Shown here piece by piece: positions 31,286 through 42,916 of a stretch of DNA of 64,000 nt. The position numbers were made by a program, and so were the translations under genes. The stretch is from JACKEQ01 sp041389565 (GTDB lineage Bacteria > Myxococcota_A > UBA796 > GCA-2862545): NCBI GenBank assembly GCA_041389565.1, contig JAWKRP010000015.1, positions 62,001 through 126,000 on the forward strand, written 5' to 3'. The notes under the pieces were generated by a model. The model made no database searches. It was given only the letters and a program-made list of their open reading frames with translations, and was not told the origin of the DNA. Positions within the stretch are counted from its first letter, which is position 1; each line of letters starts with the position of its first letter.

Positions 31286-32224
31286 CAGGCGCTGGAACGC
31301 CCAGGTCGCGATGCGGTCGCGCTTGCGGCCCCGCACGCTCGCCGAGAGGTGCGGGTGGGCCGCGTTCCACTCGATGCCGAGGGTCTCTGCTGCGGCCTTC
31401 AGGTAGTCGGGCACGCGATCGGGGTCGCACGGACCGAGCCCCAGCGCGTCCCGCTTGATGCCGTCGGCCGTCACCGACGTGGTCGCGAACCGCAGCCCCT
31501 CCTCGATCCCGGTGACGTGGAGCGCGAACCACTCGCTGCTGCTGGAGTCGACCACCAGGTGGGCCTGGATGCGCGGCACCCCGCCTCCGGTCAGCTCCAC
31601 GGAGCCGAAGCCGAGCCGGAACCAGAAGGTCGTCGCGTTCCGGACGCCGAAGTGCTCGGCGTACACGAGCGCGGGCGAGGCCGCTTCGCGCCGATCGAGC
31701 GCTTCGTCCACCCGATCGAGCAGGCGGGCGATTCCCGAGCCGGGCTTCACATGCTTCCGGAGCCGCTCCAGGGTGTCGAGCAGCCCGTCGTTCCGGACCC
31801 GCGCGCGCTCGAGGTGCGGCAGGAACGCATCCTCGGAGGGCTCGGACGCATCGAGGGCCAGCACCGCGAGGAAGTCGATGGGCACGAGCTCGCAGCGCGC
31901 ACAGGCCGCTTGCACGGCCCCGAGCTTCGCCGGGTCGGTCGCGATCCCCACGAGCTTCGCGCGCCGCTTCGCCGAGCCCCACGCATACGTGACCTGGAGG
32001 TCGAGCAACCCCTGGAGCGCGGACCGCCAGCGCTCCACGAGCCCGTCGTCGTCGAGCTCCACGTCGACCAGAGCGTGCACGAACACGGACTGGGGCGACC
32101 CCACGTCCAGCGGCACCGCCATCAGCGCGCGGATCACGGAGGGGTCTGCCTTCTGGGCGTGCCGGCAGAACGCCCAGGACCCGAAGCCCTCGGCGAGCAG
32201 ACTCTCGGCGGTGGGTCTGGCCAT
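31283..32224 (-). CDS. Conserved hypothetical protein
   Basis: A 313-residue soluble protein. The ATG at 32224 has GAGGGGG directly upstream and is followed by MARPTAESLLAEGFGSWAFCRHAQ. The sequence is a mix of helices and short strands, with two cysteines in AACARCELVPIDFLAV and a beta-rich part (FWFRLGFGSVELTGGG) later. The C-terminus GRKRDRIATWAFQRL is basic. No membrane segment, signal peptide or known catalytic motif was found, and no family was recognised. It is divergent from the alpha/beta hydrolase gene across 44 bp. Confidence 0.62.
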   Translation of the reverse strand: MARPTAESLLAEGFGSWAFCRHAQKADPSVIRALMAVPLDVGSPQSVFVHALVDVELDDDGLVERWRSALQGLLDLQVTYAWGSAKRRAKLVGIATDPAKLGAVQAACARCELVPIDFLAVLALDASEPSEDAFLPHLERARVRNDGLLDTLERLRKHVKPGSGIARLLDRVDEALDRREAASPALVYAEHFGVRNATTFWFRLGFGSVELTGGGVPRIQAHLVVDSSSSEWFALHVTGIEEGLRFATTSVTADGIKRDALGLGPCDPDRVPDYLKAAAETLGIEWNAAHPHLSASVRGRKRDRIATWAFQRL

Positions 32225-32268
32225 GTCCCCCCTCTGGCCCGACCGCCGCGTTCCGGCAACAATGGCCC

Positions 32269-33546
32269 ATGGCGAACGACACGCGCGACGACTCCGTCGT
32301 CTCCCGGATCCTGCACGCCTCCGCCGGCCAGGCGCCCTTCCTGTCGGGCGACCGACCCTGGTGGGACGATCTCGACCCCGACTTCTGGCGCCACGAGGAG
32401 CCGTTCGAGCTCGAGGGGCGGCGCGACACCCGCTCGATCCGCGCGACCGCCGCGACCGACCACGTGATCCGCGCCGTGTTCGCGGGCCTGTTGAGCGCCG
32501 TGGCCCTCCCGGTCGGCTACCACCCGGGCAAGCTGGGCGAGCTCCGGCGGCACATGGACTTCTACGGTCCGCTCGCCGAGGCCGGGGATCCACACGCCTT
32601 CCTGCGCGCGCCCCCCGACCGCGTGTCCGTGCGCGTGAAGCCGCCCGGCCGCACCGGGTTCCGCCCCTGGGACGGCGAGGCCGAGGAGCTGTCGTTCGAG
32701 AGCCCGTTCGAGCCGCTCCACCCGGATCTCCGGGGTCCGTGGGCGACGAAGCGCTCGAACCGCATCGCACGCGCCCGATACTGGCGGCACCGGCACGGCC
32801 CGCGCCCGACCCTCGTCGCCGTGCACGGCTTCGCGGCCGAGGCGTACGCGGTGAACGAGTGGTTCTTCAACCTCCCGTGGCTGTACGGGATGGGCTGCGA
32901 CGTGCTTCTCGTCACCCTCCCGTTCCACGGGCGCCGCCAGTCACGGCTGTCGCCGTTCTCCGGGCACGGGTTCTTCTCCAGCGGCCTGGGGTGGACGAAC
33001 GAGGCCTTCGCCCAGGCCGTGCACGACATCCGCCTGTTCGTGAGGTACCTCCTCGATCAGCGCGGAGTGCCGGCCGTCGGCGTGACCGGCGTGAGCCTGG
33101 GCGGGCACACGTCCGCGCTGGTCGCGAGCGTCGAGGAGCGCGTGTCGTTCGCGATCCCGAACGTGCCGGTCGCCAGCCTCGTCGACCTCGTGCTCCAGTG
33201 GGCGCCGATGGGCACCGCGGCACGGGCGCTTCTGAAGGCCACGGGCACGACGATCCCCGAGCTCCGACGCCTCGCGGCCGTGAGCTGCCCGCTCACCTGG
33301 GACCCCGTCGTGCCGCTGCAGAACCGCATGATCATCGGGGGCGTGGGCGACCGCCTCGCACCCCCGAAGCACAGCCGGCTGCTGTGGGAGCACTGGGATC
33401 AGTGCCGCATCCACTGGTTCCCCGGCAGCCACCTGGTGCACCTCGATCGCGGGGCGTACCTGTGGCAGGTCGCGCGCTTCCTGCGCTCGATCGGGTTCCT
33501 GCCCGAAGACCACCCCGCGCCCGAGCGCGCTCCGAGGACCGCCTGA
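32269..33546 (+). CDS. Alpha/beta hydrolase family protein
   Basis: A 425-residue protein. The first ~180 residues are a variable, helical N-terminal region. The hydrolase core starts with TLVAVHGFAAE (oxyanion strand H-G), has the nucleophile elbow G-V-S-L-G-G, an acid in IGGVGDRLAPPK and a histidine in FPGSHLVHLDRG. This fits the Abhydrolase_9-like group of large bacterial hydrolases with extra N-terminal sequence. The substrate is unknown. Its stop overlaps the start of the CoA-transferase gene (TGATG), suggesting one operon. Confidence 0.83.
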   Translation: MANDTRDDSVVSRILHASAGQAPFLSGDRPWWDDLDPDFWRHEEPFELEGRRDTRSIRATAATDHVIRAVFAGLLSAVALPVGYHPGKLGELRRHMDFYGPLAEAGDPHAFLRAPPDRVSVRVKPPGRTGFRPWDGEAEELSFESPFEPLHPDLRGPWATKRSNRIARARYWRHRHGPRPTLVAVHGFAAEAYAVNEWFFNLPWLYGMGCDVLLVTLPFHGRRQSRLSPFSGHGFFSSGLGWTNEAFAQAVHDIRLFVRYLLDQRGVPAVGVTGVSLGGHTSALVASVEERVSFAIPNVPVASLVDLVLQWAPMGTAARALLKATGTTIPELRRLAAVSCPLTWDPVVPLQNRMIIGGVGDRLAPPKHSRLLWEHWDQCRIHWFPGSHLVHLDRGAYLWQVARFLRSIGFLPEDHPAPERAPRTA

Positions 33547-34847
33547 TGCCCTGGCAGACCGCCTACCGAAGCCGGCTCACCACCGCAGACGCCGCGCTGG
33601 CGGGCCTCGAGCCCCGCTCGCGCCTGTACATCAGTGGGAACGCCGCCACGCCGCGCCACCTCGCGGAAGCCCTGGCACGACGGGCTCATGACGGCACCGA
33701 CCCGATGATGCTCGGCCACGTGCTACTGCTCGGGAAGGACCCCGTGGCGACCCGCGAGCATCCAGGGGTGCGGCACCATGCGTGGTTCGTGGGCCCGGCC
33801 GACCGCGCGCAGGTGAACGATGGTCGCGCGGACTACGTGCCGTGCAACCTCTCCGAGATCCCGCGCCTGATCCGCAGCATGGAGCCCCCGCTGGATGTCG
33901 CGCTGCTCACGGTCTCTCCGCCCGACAAGCACGGCTTCGTGTCGCTCGGCACGGAGGTGATGGCGTCGCTCGCCGCCGCCGAGAGCGCACGCCGCGTCGT
34001 GGTGCAGGTGAACGCCCGAATGCCGCGTGTGCTCGGGAACACGTTCCTCCACGTGAGCGAGGTCGACGCGATCGTCGAGCACGACGAGGAGCTGCCGGAG
34101 CTCGATGCGGGTGCGCCCTCCCCCGAAGAGGCCCGCATCGCCGAGCACATAGCCCCCCTCGTCCCCCGCGGGGCCACCCTGCAGCTCGGCATCGGCGGGG
34201 TCCCCGACGCCGTCATCGCGCTGCTCTGCCAGCAGGAGGGGCTCGATCTGGGCGTCCACAGCGAGATGATCAGCGACGGCGTCATGGCGGCGGTCGAGGC
34301 CGGGCTCGTCACCGGGCGCCACAAGACGCGCCACCGCCGCAAGGTGGTCACCACGTTCGTGCTGGGCTCGCGGCGCCTGTACGACTGGGTCCACGAGAAC
34401 ACGCAGGTCGAGGCGCACCCGTGCGACCACACCAACGACATCGAGGTCGCCAGCAGCAACACGAAGCTGGTGGCGATCAACAGCGCGATCTCGGTCGATC
34501 TGACGGGTCAGGTGAGCTCCGACTCCATCGGCTCGCGCATCTACAGCGGGGTCGGCGGGCAGGTCGACTTCATCCGCGCCGCCGCCCGATCGCCCGGCGG
34601 CGTGCCGATCATCGCGCTCCCCAGCACTGCGCAGCACGGGAAGACGAGCCGCATCGTCCCGACGCTCGCGGACGGCGCGGGGGTGGTGACGAACCGGTCC
34701 GACGTGCACTGGGTGGTCACCGAGCACGGCGCCGTGAACCTGTACGGCCGTACGCTGCGCGAGCGGGCGAAGCTCCTCGTGTCCATCGCCCACCCCGACT
34801 TCCGCGACTCGCTCCAGGAGGCCTGGGCAGCCCGCTTCCGCGCGTGA
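33546..34847 (+). CDS. Acetyl-CoA hydrolase/transferase family protein
   Basis: A 433-residue CoA-transferase of the acetyl-CoA hydrolase/4-hydroxybutyrate CoA-transferase group. Two related alpha/beta domains are visible: an N-terminal one with LYISGNAATPRHLAEAL and VDVALLTVSPPDKHGFVSLG, and a C-terminal one with LQLGIGGVPDAVIALL, LGVHSEMISDGV and the conserved GSGGQ-type loop read as YSGVGGQVDFIRAA. The catalytic glutamate is likely in VVTEHGAVNLYGRTL. It moves CoA between short acyl groups or hydrolyses acyl-CoA. It overlaps the hydrolase stop by one base. Confidence 0.88.
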   Translation: MPWQTAYRSRLTTADAALAGLEPRSRLYISGNAATPRHLAEALARRAHDGTDPMMLGHVLLLGKDPVATREHPGVRHHAWFVGPADRAQVNDGRADYVPCNLSEIPRLIRSMEPPLDVALLTVSPPDKHGFVSLGTEVMASLAAAESARRVVVQVNARMPRVLGNTFLHVSEVDAIVEHDEELPELDAGAPSPEEARIAEHIAPLVPRGATLQLGIGGVPDAVIALLCQQEGLDLGVHSEMISDGVMAAVEAGLVTGRHKTRHRRKVVTTFVLGSRRLYDWVHENTQVEAHPCDHTNDIEVASSNTKLVAINSAISVDLTGQVSSDSIGSRIYSGVGGQVDFIRAAARSPGGVPIIALPSTAQHGKTSRIVPTLADGAGVVTNRSDVHWVVTEHGAVNLYGRTLRERAKLLVSIAHPDFRDSLQEAWAARFRA

Positions 34848-34861
34848 GCGGAATCCGGGCG

Positions 34862-34867
34862 TAGACT
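34862..34867 (+). promoter_or_regulatory. Possible -10 box (TAGACT)
   Basis: TAGACT follows the CoA-transferase stop and lies 14 bp before the GTG at 34882 and 35 bp before an alternative CTG at 34903. It fits the TAnnnT pattern seen elsewhere in the window. Confidence 0.25.
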
Positions 34868-34881
34868 GGGGGCGGCGTTCC

Positions 34882-35937
34882 GTGGCGCCCCCTGGAGGAC
34901 CCCTGAGAATCCCCCCATCCACCGCGCCGTTCGCGGCGGGTCTCGCGATCTGCCTCGCCTGCGGCGGGCTCCTCGACGCCCCGCCCACCGACTGGACCGC
35001 CTACGCCGGCTGCGATGCGGGCGCCGACTGCGAGCTCCCCTCCGAACCGACGAACGAGATCCGGATGGGCATGGTGTTCGGGGATCCGCTCGTGTCCGCG
35101 GCCCTGCGCGAGGAACGCGAGATCCACGACGACGCGTGGGTCCGCCTGAACCAGCGCATGAAGGGCCGCGACGAGATCCAGTGGGCGCTCGCCCCCGGCT
35201 CGCCTCCGTCGAAGCTCCACGATGCGCTCACGGGCGTCGACCCCGTGCTGGCCGACCTGCTGGCGTGGTCGGCCGTGCGGGGCGCGTCCACGGGGGAGTG
35301 GGGGTCCGTGGTCGACAGCGAGGTCGAGTCGGTCTGCGGGCGGGGTCCGCTGCGCCTCACCCTGCGCCAGGGCCGTGCGCTCGGGCTGGAGGTGCAGCCG
35401 GCCGCCCTGGTGTCCCTCTCGGTGGCCGAGTCCGACGACCTGGAGCCGAAGCTCGCAGCGCTCCGAGAGGCGGCGAAGGTCGGCGACACCGAGCCCGACC
35501 TCGCAGGCACCGTGCTGGCGGCGTCCGACGCCCTCCCGGGCGGCCGGGTGTGCCTGTTCACGGAGGGTCCGGACGAGCGCACCGACCTCCCGAAGCTCGC
35601 CGAGCGGCTGTCCGCGATGCTGGGTCCGGATGCGCCCGGCCTGCCGCCGATGTCCGACCGCAGGGCGCTCCCGGCCCGGCTGGCACGGTTCTACGCGACG
35701 GACTTCGAGGCGTCGTACGACGCGCTCCGGTTCGACGACGACCGGGATCTGTGGGACAGCCTCGGGAACCAGGACGTGCTGACCCGGCAGCGGGAGTACG
35801 TGCGCGGGAACATCGCGCACGCGTTCGGATCCGGGACCGCCATCCGGTGCCTGCAGGTCGCCGCCGACCCGGCCGTCGGGGAGCCTCAGCGAACCGGATG
35901 TGCCGAAGCGCTCGAACAGCGGCGGAAGGCAGAGTAG
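34882..35937 (+). CDS. Predicted exported protein of unknown function
   Basis: A 351-residue protein with a hydrophobic N-terminal segment (AAGLAICLACGG) that looks like a signal or lipoprotein signal, then a Cys-containing loop and a mostly helical remainder. The GTG at 34882 is listed as start, but GGAGGA at 34894-34899 is followed by an in-frame CTG at 34903 that would give a cleaner signal peptide (MRIPPSTAPF). Repeated short Asp/Glu-rich helices (LREEREIHDDAW, LAALREAAKVGD) occur. No family was recognised. The next gene starts 22 bp downstream. Confidence 0.6.
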   Translation: MAPPGGPLRIPPSTAPFAAGLAICLACGGLLDAPPTDWTAYAGCDAGADCELPSEPTNEIRMGMVFGDPLVSAALREEREIHDDAWVRLNQRMKGRDEIQWALAPGSPPSKLHDALTGVDPVLADLLAWSAVRGASTGEWGSVVDSEVESVCGRGPLRLTLRQGRALGLEVQPAALVSLSVAESDDLEPKLAALREAAKVGDTEPDLAGTVLAASDALPGGRVCLFTEGPDERTDLPKLAERLSAMLGPDAPGLPPMSDRRALPARLARFYATDFEASYDALRFDDDRDLWDSLGNQDVLTRQREYVRGNIAHAFGSGTAIRCLQVAADPAVGEPQRTGCAEALEQRRKAE

Positions 35938-35959
35938 CATGCACCCCCGAGGGGGAAGC

Positions 35960-37648
35960 ATGGGAATCGCCGACGGAACTGCCGCACTCGCACGGAACGA
36001 CTGGGAGCACGGGCTCGAAGCGCTCGTGGACGCCTGGGGCACGAGCCGGTCCGCTGCGCTCGCCGAGCACCTCGAGGCCCTGTCCGACCACGCGACGGCG
36101 GCGCTGCCTCCGCTCGCCGGAAAGCGCGCGGAGCTCCAGCGGAACTGGGAGGGCTGCTTCGGTGAGGGCCGCCGCGTGTTGCTCGGCGTGCTGCTCGACG
36201 CGCTCGAGGAGGGCACGTCGAAGGACCTCCGCGCGCGGTTCGACCGGCTGCTGAACCTCGACCCCGATCCGCGCATGACCCGCGCGCTGATGCGGTTCCC
36301 GAAGGTGTTCACGCAGCGCTCGTCGTCGAGTCGGCCCGCGTGGACGGGCTACTTCCGCGTGGTGGCCCATGTGGCGGACCCGAGGATGCGCGGCCCGCTG
36401 GAGGCCTGGCGCGCCGAGGTGCAGGCCGAGCGCGACGCGATGGAGGACGACGACTACACGGACTTCGAGGACTCCGTGCTCCAGGGCATCGACCGCGTGC
36501 TCCAGAAGCTCCCCGAGCCCGGCACGGTCGACCTGGGAGACCTCGCGGAGACCGTTCGGCTCGTGCGGGCGCGGCCGTTCGAGGAGCGAGCCCCCGAAGG
36601 CGTCGACACGGGCGCCCTGTTCGACGCGGTGCTCGCGAGCCCCGCCGACGAGGGCGCGGTGATGGTGTGGATCGACGCCCTCCTCGAAGCGGGTGACGCG
36701 CGCGGTCGGTTCGCCGCCCTGCAGCTCGAGGGCGAGAGCCGGGTGTTGAAGCCGAAGGAGCGGAAGGAGGAAGCCGCCCTGTTCAAGGCGAACCACGTGC
36801 TGTGGCTGGGCTCGCTCGGTCCGGCGGTGGACCCGAAGAGCGTGCGGTTCCGGCGCGGCCTGCTGTCGGTCGCGACCACCAAGCCGAAGCGCCTGAAGCC
36901 CGACGTGCTCGAGGATCCCGGCTGGCGCACGATCGAGCAGATCTCGACCACCGTGGCCCACCTGCGGCACCCGAACCTCGTGTCGCTGACGCGCATCGGC
37001 ACGACGCTGCTCCCGGATCCGCACGAGATCCGGGGCCCCGTGGGCTTCGCGGTCAGCGAGAACGGGAGCTATCCCGCGTTCGCGGAGGTGCTCGAGCTCG
37101 CGAAGCAGCCGAGCCCGCACATCCAGCACCTGGAGACCGACCTCCCCGAAGCGAGCGAGCTCGTCGACTTCGACACGGCCTTCCCGGCCCTGCGCACCCT
37201 CGCGCTGCACACGTACTACGGGTCGCGGGGCGAGAACCGGGAGCTCGCGAAGCGCCTGCAGCACGTGCGCGACGTGATCTTCACGAACATGGGCGAGTGG
37301 GAGGGCGCGAGCGATGCGTTCTGGCTCGAGCACCTGCCGAACGCGAACGTGCACTTCCAGTTCACGTACATGCCGTTCACGCGGAGCTACGTGCGTGGTG
37401 ACGACGGCCTGCACGTGACGTTCAGCGAGACCAGCACGGGCCTGTACCCGAACTTCATCAAGAACGCGCGCAGCCAGTACCCGAACTGGTTCAACGAGCG
37501 CCTGAACGCCCTGCGGCGGGCGAAGGGTGCGCAGTCGCTCACGGTCCGTACGCGCTCTACGGTCGATCCGGTCGAGCTCGCCGAGATCCAGGCCCGTGTG
37601 CCGGCCGGGATCCCGGTCGTGAGCCTGCCGCGCGCGAAGGGCTCCTGA
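35960..37648 (+). CDS. TIGR02996-domain (repeat-companion) protein
   Basis: A 562-residue soluble protein starting MGIADGTAALARNDWEHG. Residues about 205-245 (LFDAVLASPADEGAVMVWIDALLEAGDARGRFAALQLEG) match the TIGR02996 repeat-companion domain, which in large-genome bacteria sits beside leucine-rich-repeat-like regions. The following part has irregular strand-rich repeats (VDFDTAFPALRTLAL) compatible with this. Such proteins are common as multicopy families in Myxococcota and Planctomycetes; function is unknown. The N-terminal 200 residues are helical. Frames further upstream overlap the previous gene and were not used. Confidence 0.75.
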   Translation: MGIADGTAALARNDWEHGLEALVDAWGTSRSAALAEHLEALSDHATAALPPLAGKRAELQRNWEGCFGEGRRVLLGVLLDALEEGTSKDLRARFDRLLNLDPDPRMTRALMRFPKVFTQRSSSSRPAWTGYFRVVAHVADPRMRGPLEAWRAEVQAERDAMEDDDYTDFEDSVLQGIDRVLQKLPEPGTVDLGDLAETVRLVRARPFEERAPEGVDTGALFDAVLASPADEGAVMVWIDALLEAGDARGRFAALQLEGESRVLKPKERKEEAALFKANHVLWLGSLGPAVDPKSVRFRRGLLSVATTKPKRLKPDVLEDPGWRTIEQISTTVAHLRHPNLVSLTRIGTTLLPDPHEIRGPVGFAVSENGSYPAFAEVLELAKQPSPHIQHLETDLPEASELVDFDTAFPALRTLALHTYYGSRGENRELAKRLQHVRDVIFTNMGEWEGASDAFWLEHLPNANVHFQFTYMPFTRSYVRGDDGLHVTFSETSTGLYPNFIKNARSQYPNWFNERLNALRRAKGAQSLTVRTRSTVDPVELAEIQARVPAGIPVVSLPRAKGS

Positions 37649-37688
37649 CGGCCGAGCGGAGCGTTAGGGAGCGGCTCCAGGAGACTGC

Positions 37689-38660
37689 ATGCTGCCCCTG
37701 TCGATCCTCGACCTGGTTCCCCAGGCCTCCGACCAGACCTCGTCCACCGCCATCGCCGCAAGCGTCGCGCTGGCCCAGCACGCCGAGGCGCTCGGCTACC
37801 ACCGCATCTGGTACGCCGAGCACCACAGCCTGCCGGGCATCGCGTCCACTGCGCCCGATCTGATGATCGCGCACGTGGGCGCACGCACGTCGCACATCCG
37901 CCTGGGCGCGGGCGGCGTGATGCTCCCGAACCACGCGTCGCTGCGCATCGCGGAGGCGTACCGGCTGCTGGCGTCGATGTACCCGAACCGGATCGATCTC
38001 GGGCTCGGGCGGGCGCCCGGCACCGACGGTCCGACCGCGCTCGCGCTCCGCGGTCCGGCACAGGTCCACCGCGACGACTTCCCCGAGCAGCTCGCCGAGC
38101 TCGAGCACTGGGCGGAGGCCCACAGCGGGGTCGTGGCCCAGCCGGACGACACGCCTCTGCCGCCGATCTGGCTGCTGGGGTCGAGCGACTACAGCGCGCG
38201 ACTGGCCGCGATCCGCGGGTACCCGTTCGCGTACGCGGCACACTTCAGCCCCGCGCCGCCGGAGCCCATGATGCTGGGGTACCGCCAGGCGTTCCGCGCC
38301 GGGCGCACCCCCGAGCCCCGCGCGATGCTCGCGGTGGCCGCGTTCGTCGCGGAGACCCACGAAGAGGCCGTCGACCTGGCGCGTCCCGCGCTCGTGGCCT
38401 TCGTGCGGCTGCGCACCGGGCGCGTGGCGAAGCCCCCCACCCGCGAAGAGGCCCGCCGGGTGCACTTCACGCCGGTGGAGGCCGCGGTCGCGGCGCAGGT
38501 CGAGGCCACGCGGTTCGTCGGCACACCCGACGCGGTGGCGTCGAAGATCCGCGCGGTCGCGGAGCGGTGCCGGGCCGACGAGGTGATCGTCACGACACAC
38601 ATGTCGGATGTCGCGGCACGCCTCGCGTCGGCCGAGCTGCTGATGCGCGCCTGGCGCTAA
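37689..38660 (+). CDS. Luciferase-like (LLM class) flavin oxidoreductase
   Basis: A 323-residue flavin-dependent monooxygenase of the bacterial luciferase superfamily. Typical features are the N-terminal LSILDLVPQ, the GYHRIWYAEHHSLPGIASTAP segment, IRLGAGGVMLPNHASLRIAEAYRLLASMYPNRIDLGLGRAPGTD and PPIWLLGSSDYSARLAA. This is close to the group annotated as MsnO8 or alkanal-monooxygenase-like oxidoreductases. It uses reduced flavin and O2; the substrate is unknown. Its stop overlaps the convergent gene by four bases. Confidence 0.9.
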   Translation: MLPLSILDLVPQASDQTSSTAIAASVALAQHAEALGYHRIWYAEHHSLPGIASTAPDLMIAHVGARTSHIRLGAGGVMLPNHASLRIAEAYRLLASMYPNRIDLGLGRAPGTDGPTALALRGPAQVHRDDFPEQLAELEHWAEAHSGVVAQPDDTPLPPIWLLGSSDYSARLAAIRGYPFAYAAHFSPAPPEPMMLGYRQAFRAGRTPEPRAMLAVAAFVAETHEEAVDLARPALVAFVRLRTGRVAKPPTREEARRVHFTPVEAAVAAQVEATRFVGTPDAVASKIRAVAERCRADEVIVTTHMSDVAARLASAELLMRAWR

Positions 38661-39481
38661 CGGAGCGCGACCACCAGGGGCGGTGTGGGGTCCATCGCGA
38701 CCTCGTAGTCGATCCACCGCGTGCTCGAGAGCCGGTAGAACCCACGCGCACGGTCGAACTCGCCGGGTGACTTGAACATCACGGGGCCGGAGTGGGGGCT
38801 CGCGCCCGGGACGGCGCGCGAGCACCGCCACGTGGGCTCGCCGTACGCGGAGCCGCCGCAGCGGTGCACGTAGCTCGTGGCCCCCCGGCTCACGTTGGTT
38901 CGCCCCTGCTCGACGAGCCACCAGGCGGTGACCGCGAGGTCGGCCGCGGCCTCGACCACCTCGGGAGGCGCGATGCGGTCGGGCTCGAACGCCCGCCACG
39001 TCTTGAGACCCAGGTACTCGTCGGGGTCGGCGCACGTGCGGAACACGCCATCGGGCCCGCAGCCCGGGAACTCCGGGGCGCCGTCGATGCCGAGCGGGTT
39101 CGTCTCGATGGGGTCGAGCCGGTTGAACACGGTCTCGAGGATGCCGACGGCCTCCTTCAGCCCGTACTCGTTCGTGACGAGGCGGTCGGGGCCGACCTCG
39201 GAGAGGACGAGGCGAACCGCGACCGACACCTCGCTCTCGTCGGACAGCTCGCTCTTCTGGATGGGTCGCAGGACCTCGTCGAGCGAGTAGAACACCCCCA
39301 TCGCGCCCCGGTCGCCCCACGGCTCGAGGTCGACCAGCACCATGCGGTCGGGCGGCGCGTGACCGAGACTCTCGAACGGCACGCCCGGACGGGCCTCCGG
39401 CAGGCTGGCCGACGCGGAAGGCGGCATGGAGCAGCTGATCAGGAGCACGACGAACATCGGAACCCCGGGCGACATGGACAT
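38657..39481 (-). CDS. Exported protein, possible cell-wall hydrolase
   Basis: A 274-residue protein. The start at 39481 gives MSMSPGVPMFVVLLISC, a lipoprotein-like signal with a cysteine after LLIS; an ATG at 39457 is possible too. The mature part contains VRLVLSEVGPDRLVTNEYGLKEAVGILETVFNRLD, which recalls the start of SleB-type cell-wall hydrolases (Glu followed by A-V-x-x-V-x-x-N-R), and later GATSYVHRCGG, similar to their G-A-T-H-Y motif. Several cysteines (PGCGPDGVFRTCAD, HRCGG) suggest periplasmic disulfides. The hydrolase assignment is weak and by eye. Confidence 0.55.
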   Translation of the reverse strand: MSMSPGVPMFVVLLISCSMPPSASASLPEARPGVPFESLGHAPPDRMVLVDLEPWGDRGAMGVFYSLDEVLRPIQKSELSDESEVSVAVRLVLSEVGPDRLVTNEYGLKEAVGILETVFNRLDPIETNPLGIDGAPEFPGCGPDGVFRTCADPDEYLGLKTWRAFEPDRIAPPEVVEAAADLAVTAWWLVEQGRTNVSRGATSYVHRCGGSAYGEPTWRCSRAVPGASPHSGPVMFKSPGEFDRARGFYRLSSTRWIDYEVAMDPTPPLVVALR

Positions 39482-39637
39482 CAATTCACAGGGGATCGAT
39501 CTCGTCCATGCACACGCGAAGATTGCTGGAATCCACCGTGCGGGCTGGACTCTCCGGCAATCGGCGCCCGGGACACCGGTCTTCGCGACCGACGGCTCCC
39601 CGCGGCGCATCGGGTCGCGTGGACCCGCGACCACGGG

Positions 39638-39643
39638 TAGAGT
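39638..39643 (+). promoter_or_regulatory. Possible -10 box (TAGAGT)
   Basis: TAGAGT lies 23 bp upstream of the ATG at 39667, in the 185-bp gap between divergent genes. It fits the TAnnnT pattern before other genes; the -35 was not identifiable. Confidence 0.25.
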
Positions 39644-39666
39644 GCTCGGGTCACGCCGGAGACTCC

Positions 39667-42852
<3,186 letters not shown>

Positions 42853-42869
42853 AACACGGCTAAAGGCGA

Positions 42870-42892
42870 CCGGCCCGGGCGACCCGGGTCGG
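42870..42892. terminator. Strong GC hairpin between two plus-strand genes
   Basis: CCGGCCCGGG (42870-42879) pairs with CCCGGGTCGG (42883-42892) with one G-U wobble and a 3-base loop. It follows the surface-protein stop by 18 bp. No T-tract follows, and the kinase promoter box lies just behind, so it may be a terminator, an operator, or both. Confidence 0.4.
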
Positions 42893-42902
42893 CGCATCGC
42901 GG

Positions 42903-42908
42903 TACACT
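42903..42908 (+). promoter_or_regulatory. Possible -10 box (TACACT), leaderless
   Basis: TACACT ends eight bases before the ATG of the kinase gene at 42917. If real, transcription would start at or next to the ATG, giving a leaderless message; no ribosome-binding site is visible there. Confidence 0.3.
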
Positions 42909-42916
42909 GGCCGCCG

